In this document: piece after piece, positions 47,833 through 55,949 of the stretch
Numbering within the stretch: position 1 is the stretch's first letter
How the letters are laid out: each line of letters starts with the position of its first letter
DNA from: Haemonchus contortus
Lineage: Eukaryota; Nematoda; Chromadorea; Rhabditida; Trichostrongylidae
Length of the DNA stretch: 64,000 bases
Reading direction: 5' to 3'
Assembly (NCBI GenBank): GCA_000469685.2
Contig: LS997566.1
Location: forward strand, 25,909,432-25,973,431
Translations under genes and position numbers: made by a program
Notes under the pieces: generated by a model
Seen by the model: only the letters and a program-made list of their open reading frames with translations
Database searches by the model: none
Told to the model about the DNA's origin: nothing

Positions 47833-49694
47833 CCTTGGGAGCGTCTGTCGTGCAGCATTTGCTGTGAAATCTTTCATATGGCGGCGAAGTAAGTATAGAG
47901 CAATGTTTTTTAAAACTGATTGGAATGTTAAAATTGTTTGCTACAGTTAATCAGTAGCCAATCATTTATTGGAGGTTGTTTGCGGGAACGATCTGTAAAT
48001 GATATTGATTTGATGGCATAAGATGATCATATCTATTTCTTGTTGTTTAATTTCACCACCCCTATACTAATTTGTATGTTACTCACTAACCCCAACTCAC
48101 CGAAGAGCCTCGGGGGTTGGTGAGTAACGAAGTGATTCGTCTGAGTAGAGGCGAAACGAATCACTTGACGTTGTGTATATATTTAATTGGTAATACCATA
48201 ATTTGGTTTTTTGTTTATGTTATCGACAGCCTCCGTACGATTAGTGTGATTCCATGTGGCCACAATTTCTGTTTATCATATATCATGAGGTTCGTGGCCA
48301 CAAAGGCACGCGCAGAGTGCCCGCCGGTACGTTTTCTTTCTGTACATTTCTTACCCATGTAACCTTGAGACACTGGCACTCCTTAACAGTGTGTATACAA
48401 GGTTTTGAATTTACTTTGAGTAAGAGTAGATATAAAATCCAGAAACTGCTTCAACCTCTATTTCGATGACCTTCCATCATTATCATTCCCATTGCAGTGT
48501 CGGGAACGAATTAAGGATATTGGAATGGCCGACACGGTTAATTCGATTGTAGATGTTCTACTTGGAAAAGATCCGGGTTAGCGTTTCCTTGGCGATATTT
48601 TTTCTATTACAGCTTTTCATTTAATATTTAGATCGATGCATACCTTAAGATCATGATGTAAATGCTCTACAGATTTTTCAGTAAAACTTTGAGCTGTCGG
48701 CAAAGGCCGAAGAGAGAGACCACACGGATGGGCGACCCCCTAAACGCAAGGCGTTTTAAAGGTGATCATAGGAGGTCAGGAAGTGATCGCGCGGGGGAGT
48801 GAAGGTATTGAGTAGGGTGGTTGAGTAAGTGAGGTAGTAGACGCGTGTGCTCGTCTGAGGTGAGGTCTCCCCTCATCTCTTCTCTGTGTGGCCTTTGTGG
48901 CTAAGTCATTTGTTGAGGGCCTTTGTGGCCGATCCCTATTTGAGGGCCTGTGTGGCCGTAGCCAGATAGTCGTAGGGCCTTAGTGGCCAGAGCTAGCCTT
49001 AGTGGCAGGACTGGTAGCGGCTTAGTGGCCGAGATTCAGCGTAGTCCGAGGTAACCCTTAGGGGCAATTGAGTTGGAGTACCCGATACCAGTACGAGTGG
49101 GTTCACGGGACCGCCGCAGCGAACTCTCTCTTCGACTACCTCGCAACGCAAGCGATCTGTGGGAATTGATCTAAACTTTGTTGTTAATTTGTTTTCTTTT
49201 GCTGTGTATTAATTGTTCTGTGTTTTTTTTAATAAATTTGTTCCAACTCTTTTCGTGAATCTCGTTGATCTAGTGGTGCACTCCACGTCTACCTCATTCA
49301 CGATTGTGATCTTACCGTACAGAGCTACATTTAGCTATTAATGTTTTCATTCATTTTAGATAAAAAGCGAACTGCCGAAGAACTGCAGCGGGAAGACGAT
49401 ATGTTTGCGAAAGCAGTAATTGAGCTGAGGAATGAGAACAGATTCTTTCCGGGAGTAGTTCCACCCCGAGCAAGTACATTTCCACAAGTTCCTACTCGTG
49501 AACGTCTTCGGCCACGAAGACTTTTTCAAGAACCAGTAAGGCCACGAACACCTCAAAGACGCACAGTTTCACAAGTTCCTAGACAAGAAAGCTCGAGGAT
49601 TCGAAGTCCTTTTCAAGGGCTCATTGGTCGTCAGGGTCATACTCGCTTGTGCCAGGATACGAATACCTGTTCAAATGTATTTTGCATGCGATAG
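47833..49694 (+). CDS. RING-finger protein, 5' end unresolved
   Basis: Probable E3 ubiquitin ligase-type protein. Exons 47833-47888, 48230-48326, 48498-48576 and 49360-49694 join with matching phases. The RING reads CSICCEIF, then PCGHNFCLSY, then ECPPCRERI. Ligands 1-5 and 7-8 are present, but position 6 of CxHxxCxxC is Tyr (TAT) instead of Cys (TGT). After the RING come GMADTVNSIVDVLLGKD, an acidic-basic stretch (DKKRTAEELQREDDMFAKAV) and a Pro/Arg-rich tail of about 75 residues that ends CSNVFCMR. A stop just upstream of 47833 sets the limit of the first visible exon; the true start lies further 5'. A possible upstream exon ends at LLK|GTAAG near 47770, but its phase does not fit. The last intron holds a solo LTR. 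The tail is not recognised. Confidence 0.85.
48078..48165. repeat. Two adjacent hairpins in a RING-gene intron
   Basis: GTTACTCACTAACCCC (48078) pairs with GGGGTTGGTGAGTAAC (ending 48128). Directly after it, AGTGATTCGT pairs with ACGAATCACT (ending 48165). They lie 65-150 bp before the acceptor of the second visible exon. They could be small foldback insertions. Confidence 0.7.
48695..49321 (+). mobile_element. Solo LTR, 627 bp
   Basis: It begins TGTCGGCAAAGGCCG and ends CTTACCGTACA, the canonical TG..CA. It is flanked by the 4-bp direct repeat GAGC (48691-48694 and 49322-49325). The interior has repeated GGCCTTTGTGGCC-like units (about 48890-49030) and an AATAAA at 49231. No internal retroviral-type coding region or second LTR is present, so it is best read as the product of LTR-LTR recombination. 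The orientation is taken from AATAAA. It lies in the last intron of the RING gene, ending 38 bp before the acceptor. Confidence 0.78.
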
Positions 49695-50315
49695 AAGAAT
49701 TAGCCTATGAGTTTTATCGAAAGAATTAGCCTGTGTATTTTGTGACCGTATTATCAATTCTCCTAGAAGTATTTACATGGAGGGTATTGAATGCCTTTCG
49801 ATGATCTCTATTATTTATTACAACAACCTTTCACAAATTTCCTCCTGTGTCCTAATATAGTGTTTATGTGAATGATGATCTTTTTTAGGAATGTGTTTAG
49901 TGGAGATTGATTACTCTGAATACGTCTAACAACTGATTGAATGAATACCTCTAACAACTTTGTGGTTACATCCGTCGATAAGGGTTCATGTTGTTCCCTA
50001 ATCTTATTGAAAAGTATCAGGCCGGGTAAGAACGATGTAGCTATCATAGTCGCGAATGCAGCGGCGGCTAGTGTTGTCAAAGAGGTGGTTCTTATCTAGC
50101 ATGTTTCTTCTACCTAATCAGAATCCAACGTGTCTGAAAGCTTGATTTCTTGGTTTATGTAGGGTGTTCTGACATCTACATAGGATAAATTCCTAAGCAT
50201 TCTTCAAATTTGGTATGTTCTACTGAAGAGCGAAGATGCATAGCCAAACAGTGAGCATTCTAATACTGAGTATGTAATGTATTTGTCCTTTATGCGTGCA
50301 GTACGACTTTTCAAA
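49695..50315. other. Region downstream of the RING gene
   Basis: No poly(A) signal is obvious close to the stop. Minus-strand frame 49811-50080 has an Ala-rich hydrophobic start but no other support. Confidence 0.35.
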
Positions 50316-50606
50316 GAGAACGTCCGTTGCGCGCGTCCTTTGAAAGTAGGTCACTCCGCCCATTTCGCGCGCGGCGCACCCCACTGAGGTCTCGAGACGA
50401 CACTACGGTACCACCAAGTGCCGGTGGAGCGAATGATTTTCATTTATCCATGTTATCTTCTCTTTTGCTCACTGTCGTGGACCAAGCGTAAATCGCATGC
50501 TCCGCTGTCAACTGCGACGTTTGTCAAAGATCGTGGGCTGATCCGCCGCATGCGATGGCGGCGGCGTGACCTAGTTTCGACGGACGCGCGCAACGAAGCG
50601 CACTCC
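50316..50606 (+). mobile_element. MULE-like MITE, copy 3
   Basis: It starts GAGAACGTCCGTTGCGCGCG and ends GCGCGCAACGAAGCGCACTCC. Flanks CTTTTCAAA and GTTTTCAAG match at 7 of 9 positions, fitting a 9-bp duplication. Interior as in the other copies. Confidence 0.87.
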
Positions 50607-50840
50607 GTTTTCAAGAGTAACAGATCAATTTCTATATCTTGTTCTTGTGAGTTTACCTGCTTTTCTGCGTGGTCCGTTTTTTCTGGTATGCTAATGTTTT
50701 TTTCTAAACAAAACTAATCCGATATCTTGTTTGATGAGGAGACTGTACTGTAGTAAAGGTACATGTCAGCTGAGCACTACCCAAATAGTGAACCACAACG
50801 CTGCAGTGTAAGTGACGTTTCATGACTGTATTGATAAATC

Positions 50841-51275
50841 GGTGCTAAGTGGGTTGGGGGGGGGGACCACGCGTCGCGGCAGGCGGCGCGGCTCCCTGCC
50901 GAAACGGTGTTTAGGGACCTTTCATAGTTTTTTTATGTTGTAACTGTGTATTTTTCACCTAATTTTAGGAAGGGGGGAGGACTCCGGGGTGGGTGAGCCA
51001 ATTGTACGTCCAACTTTTATCTCATCTCAGCTTTTTACACGAGACAACCATCTCACCCACCCCCGGAGCCCCTCCCCTTATTAAAAAATAGGTTTTATCG
51101 GCTCAGAAGAAGTGTATCCATAATATGCAAGCATATTGTTTGTTCTGAATCACGAAACACATCAATACAACCTTACCATTCCCTCCCAGACTCAGGCCCA
51201 CTACCACATTGCTGGAGAGCGCAGGGTGCCGCGCCGCAGCCGCGCCGCGTGGTCCCCCCCAACCCACTTAGCACC
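50841..51275 (+). mobile_element. hAT-like MITE, copy 2
   Basis: Terminal repeats GGTGCTAAGTGGGTTGGGGG and CCCAACCCACTTAGCACC are flanked by an exact 8-bp duplication GATAAATC (50833-50840 and 51276-51283). The inner stem ACTCCGGGGTGGGTGAG..CTCACCCACCCCCGGAG is as in copy 1. An 8-bp target site is typical of hAT elements; the transposase source is not in this window. Confidence 0.88.
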
Positions 51276-51514
51276 GATAAATCTACAATCTACATCGACA
51301 GGAGATCTTTGATCAACTAGTAATGGAGATGTCGATGTGACCGTCAAATACGTCTTGGGACGGTTTCGAAACCTTGTGCGATCCCGGCAATCGTATTATT
51401 TATAATACCGCATGTATCAAAAATAATGCGCTAGTAAAAACATCCATAACTGGAGGTAGTAATAGTTCATCAGTATAATTTTATACCTGTACAGATTAGG
51501 GTACTATTCTACTA

Positions 51515-53087
51515 CAGTGCGTTTCATAATTATAAGGTCACCCTCAATTTTTGCACTTTCAAGAAAAGTAATCATTAAGGATTTTTTCTAGCATCATGAA
51601 CAGATTCCCCAGCACGAATAACCTAGGTATCCGTTGCTTAGCCGCTGCTGCATTCTTCTGAACTTTTTTGGAACAGTTTATCGGTTTTTTCACCGTTTCA
51701 TAATTATAAGGTCACCCTGAGAAAGTGAACAATTATTAACGAAAGAGAGGAAATTTCGTGTTTGAAGATACTTGTAAAGGTAAGCATGTGTAGCAAAGGC
51801 ATTTCTAAACCTGACTGTCAACATGGCTCGTGGTCATCCGCTTTCCTCTGATGAGAAGGCTCATCATGAAGGTGGGCTCCGTACTCGAGCCATTTTCTGG
51901 CAAATAGAGAGATCCCCTTGGTCCATTCGGAGATTTCTAGAGAGTCCTCATGTCGTTAGATATAACACCGACTGTGGACACCCATGAAAGATTACTACCC
52001 GTGACGAGCGGAAAATTCTGAGGACTGTTTCCAACAGTACGTCCTCCTTGAACCAGATCCGATCGGAATTAAAGCCTTCTGTATCGAAAACTACAGTCTT
52101 GAGAGCAGTGAGAAGATGCGAGAACATCACCAGGTAAGCCATGGAGAAGGTGCCACGAATCACCGATCGTCACAAAGAGGCTCGACTCGGATTTGCAAAA
52201 ATGAACCGAGGGAGAGATTGGGCAAAGGTAGATCTGCATTGAAATCTCACCATAGAGCTGAATAATTCCTACTCAGGTCGTCTTTTCGGATGAAAAGAAA
52301 TTCAATCTGACGGAAACAAGCAGTACTAACGCGACTTGAGGGAGGAACCAGTCTACTTCAGCCGTCGCAGTTTCGGTGGAGGAAGCCTATGGTGCGGGGT
52401 GCGTTCTGCAATGATGTCGTGTTGTCGTGAGCTGCAGCATGGATTTCAAGGATTACCAGAAAGTCTTGGAGCATCATCTAGTACCTTTTCTATGCCATCG
52501 CCGTCACCTCAACTATGTCTTTCAACAAGATAACGCCTACAATCATGTGAGCCGTGCAACGGATGAGTGGCTGCAATGCCAATAAATAAGCGTCCTACCA
52601 TGGCCAGCCTGCAGTCCCGACCTCAGTCGGATGCTACATATCTGGGACATAATATTCAGACAGGTCTATGCGAATAACCGTCAGTTCCAGGGCAAAGAAG
52701 AGCTGAAGCGAGCACTTATCGAAGCATGGAGAGCAACCGATGAGGAACATCTTCGAAACCCAGTTTCTAGTATGCCACACAGGCTCTTTGATGTTGCACC
52801 TAAACAAGGAGGAGCTATAGATTATTAACTGTTGTACATATGCCATTAACATTGATAAATCATTTACTTCCTCAGGGTGACCTTATAATTATGAAACGGT
52901 GCAAAAGCCGACCCTATCTTTAAAACATTCGTAAAAAATTTGAGGTGAAAGATATTGCGACCAAAATTTGAGTACGGAGGTACATTGTGACGAGGAATCT
53001 ACCAGTGTTTGCCAAAAAATTCCATTCTGGCTGCTTTCTCCGGAATCGCAAAAATCTGGGGTGACCTTATAATTATGAAACGCACTG
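51515..53087 (+). mobile_element. Tc1-family transposon with double inverted repeats
   Basis: Terminal repeats CAGTGCGTTTCATAATTATA and its inverted partner match over 29 bp and are flanked by TA (51513-51514 and 53088-53089). A second, inner pair with the same core (ACCGTTTCATAATTATAAGG) starts about 176 bp from the left end and 185 bp from the right end. This recalls the IR/DR layout of Sleeping Beauty-like Tc1 elements. Between the inner pair is a dead transposase gene. Confidence 0.92.
51823..52828 (+). pseudogene. Dead Tc1-type transposase
   Basis: Translation starts MARGHPLSSDEKAHHEGG at an ATG just inside the inner repeat and ends at TAA 52826-52828. The helix-turn-helix part is recognisable (SIRRFLESPHV, SKTTVLRAVRRCENI). 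An apparent 49-bp intron (52228-52276, GT..AG) separates the DNA-binding region from the catalytic core. The core keeps VFSDEKKFNL (first Asp), GGGSL and QQDNAYNH (second Asp). The third acidic residue is lost: LHIWD stands where Tc1 relatives have IENLWD. Several stops and frameshifts interrupt it, so it cannot make active protein. Confidence 0.9.
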
Positions 53088-53541
53088 TATTACACCCCCA
53101 AAAACTCAAAATTTTAATTTTCGATGAAACTTCGCCTATAGGGGTAATCCAATGCCCTGATAACGAATATGACCTTCATTTTTGGCGTTGGTGCCATTTG
53201 GCGCCAAATTGCGCCAATTTGGCGCCAATGGGTGTTTTCACCAAATTTGCTGAAAACTTGCTTTTAGGGGTTATTTCAGGTCCTGATAACGAATATGACC
53301 TTCATTTTTGGCGTTGGCGCCATTTGGCTCCAATTGGCTCCAATTGGCGCCAATTTGGCGCCAAATTGGCGCCAATTGGAGCTAAATGGCGCCAACGCCA
53401 AAAATGAAGGTCATATTCGTTATCAGGGCATCGGATTACCCCTATAGGCGAAGTTTCATCGAAAATTAAAATTTTGAGTTTGTGGTGGTATAACAGTAGA
53501 ACAGCTCTGGGGGTGTAATAGTGGAATAGTACCCAGATTAG

Positions 53542-54409
53542 AAAGGATTATGGAACGATGGAATGCAATTACAACTTATGCGCTTTTTGTTTCTTGTTTG
53601 TCATTGTCATAGAGTAGAATGTTTCCAGGTCGTTTGGTAGACGTTATTTCATACTGACCACTCCTTTCGCATGCCAATATCTGAAACCATGACTTGAGTT
53701 GCTCTGAGTGCCATGATTAAATTGATAGACCTTTTTCTTACGCATGACATACACCAGTCACTTTTCCGTTCGGGGGAAATGGGGGACAGATTCGTGCGAT
53801 TCGCACTACGCGCGACAAATTGCGACTACGCATTTTCAAGTGTAAATGGAGAACGCGGCGCACTCTTATAGGAATGGTCAGAGCTGAATTCCCTATAGAC
53901 CACATTTCATCTGTACACTTCGTTTCGTTGTGATGGAAAATCGCGGATTCATCAGTAACTCAGCCTTTCTTCAGGATGTTGGCTTGTCTAATTACACCAA
54001 AAAGAAACATTGAAGTTCATAAGAACGGTGTCACTTACCCGTTTGGCTACTGCTGTGAAAGCTTCTTGGATGCCAAAATCCTCTAGCTGATTCTCGCATC
54101 ACATCGGTAAAGCTATACGTTATTTTCATATCGTTCCATACCTCATCGGTTATGTTGTTCTCTAAGTCACACTGAAACAATCAATAATTCTTGTTTACTT
54201 GGGGAAAGCATAAACACGGGAGAAAATGGGGTTACTGACTCACTGGCATTTTTCTGTTTTATGCCACATGATGGCTTCTCAATGGGTAGACATGAGAAAG
54301 TTGTTAGGCCTGTGGAATGATTAGTAGTGCCAGCTGACTCTCACTCATTGTTTTGTGTTTCTGTGCGAGTGTAATATGGATTGAGTTAATGGTGCCTGAT
54401 TTTCTATGG
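53542..54409. other. Intergenic, nothing recognised
   Basis: No gene or shared repeat was found between the foldback element and the next MULE-like MITE. Confidence 0.4.
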
Positions 54410-54418
54410 GGATCCGAC

Positions 54419-54710
54419 GGAGAACGTCCGTTGCGCGTGTCCGTCGGAAGTAGGTCACTCCGCCCACTTCGCGCGCGGCGCATCACACTGAGATCTCGAG
54501 ATGACATTACAGTGCCACCAAGTGTCATTGGAGCAAATGTTTTGCATTCGTCTGTGTTATCTTCTTCTTGAATTGACTGTCGTGGACCAAACGCAAAGCT
54601 TATGCCCCAGTGACAATTGCAACGTCTGTCAAATATCGCGGGCCGACTCGCCGCGTGCGTCGGCTGCGGCGTGACCTAGTTTCGACGGACACGCGCAACG
54701 AAGCGCACCC
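54419..54710 (+). mobile_element. MULE-like MITE, copy 4
   Basis: It starts GGAGAACGTCCGTTGCGCGT and ends CGCGCAACGAAGCGCACCC. It is flanked by an exact 9-bp duplication GGATCCGAC (54410-54418 and 54711-54719). A 9-bp target site and long GC-rich inverted ends point to a Mutator-like origin. Non-coding. Confidence 0.93.
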
Positions 54711-55014
54711 GGATCCGACAGGGCGTTCCAAACCTCCGCGATAGACTCACGGGCTCACGGGGGGGGGGGGGGGGTAGGAGGGGACGGAAGGGAACATTGG
54801 TGCGTCCGGAGATGCGCGCGGCGAATAAGGTGCACATGATTTCCTTATATCGATCGAAACGATGAGCTTATGAGCAGCCTCAACGTTGGGCTCAGTCGTT
54901 GTTTTGTTTACATGCTTCACCCTGGTGGTAAACGCCAGAATCGTCCATATCGCCATGAGTGCCATTACGCAGTTTGCCGCGTTCATCTCCGGACGCACCA
55001 ATGTACCCATACCC

Positions 55015-55303
55015 GGGTGCGCTTCGTTGCGCGCGTCCGTCGAAATAAGGTCACGCCACAGCCGTCGCATGCGGCAGGTCAGCCCGCGATACTTGACGGA
55101 TGTCGCAGGGGTCAGTAGGGCATTCGATTTGCGCTTGGTTCACGGCAGACAGCTCAAAGAGAAGAAAACACGGACAAATGCGAATCGTTCGCTCCACTGA
55201 CACTTGGTGGTACTGTAATGTCACCTCGAGACCTCAGTGGGATGCGCCGCGCAAGTGGGCGGGGTGACCTACTTTTGACGGACGCGCGCAACGGACGTTC
55301 TCC
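55015..55303 (-). mobile_element. MULE-like MITE, copy 5
   Basis: Inverted relative to copy 4: it starts GGGTGCGCTTCGTTGCGCGC and ends GCGCAACGGACGTTCTCC. It is flanked by CCCATACCC (55006-55014 and 55305-55313), or 10 bp if the preceding A is counted. It lies 304 bp from copy 4, with a G16 run at about 54759-54774 between them. Confidence 0.92.
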
Positions 55304-55313
55304 ACCCATACCC

Positions 55314-55844
55314 GACTCACTGCAGTACTGCCGGTAAGATGTGGTTCAAATTAGGTGGTCAAAACTGTCAGGCCATGGAACAAACTGAATGACAAAAATC
55401 TCTCGATGAAGATCTCCGTGATGCTCGTCTTTGACTGCTCATTAATTTCACGTCGCTTTATGATCTTGAGTATTTTGCTGAACCCCTCTTCTCCTCTTAC
55501 ATTGCTCCTCAAAGTGCAAAAGTGTTTAGGGACTTGTCATCTACGAAAAAGAGTTCGGAAGCATGATGCTACGGAAACTTTCAAGTCAAGTTCGAGTTCA
55601 GTGAGAAGCTGAAGTTTTGTCCACAACTGATCAATCTTCTGAAAACTATTCGCTCTATTTTCTTGAGACCACCCCCCCCCCCCAAAAAAAAATTCACAAG
55701 AACCTTCTCTCACGCACCTTATTAATGACTAGAATACATGGGATATGACTTCCATCAGTATGAGTTTCTGGTCAAAGTCTGCCTTCCATCGATAGGCTCC
55801 TTCTTTGGTTTGGTCGCTGAATGGCAAGAAGTAGTTTTTATTTT
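55314..55844. other. Spacer with homopolymer tracts
   Basis: It contains a C12 run followed by A9 at about 55672-55692. No gene was recognised. Confidence 0.5.
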
Positions 55845-55949
55845 TTTTATTAAAAGACATGTGAAACACATGTGAGCATAGTGAAAACACAAAAAGACCA
55901 AGCAACCGAAACAGAGAACACAAAGGGGAACATCTGATAAATCATCTAA

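Larger units (their letters stand above)
51500..53533. mobile_element. Foldback element interrupted by a Tc1-like insertion
   Basis: The outer ends GGTACTATTC..CTATTACACCCCC and GGGGGTGTAATAGTGGAATAG are inverted repeats. The left one is split at its TA by the Tc1-like element 51515-53087. Removing that element restores the arm. Inner arms share AATGAAGGTCATATTCGTTA and CGCCTATAGGGGTAATCC, around a core of repeated GGCGCCAA and CAATTGG. Flanks CAGATTAG (51492-51499 and 53534-53541) form an 8-bp target duplication. Without the insertion it is about 0.46 kb. Non-coding. Confidence 0.9.

Noticed and set aside
53190..53400. CRISPR-like short repeats (GGCGCCAA)
   Set aside because: No regular repeat-spacer structure; the repeats are the palindromic centre of a foldback element in a eukaryotic genome.
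53009..53407. 132-codon open frame
   Set aside because: It spans the Tc1-like right end and the repetitive GGCGCCAA core of the foldback; the peptide is a repeat artefact.
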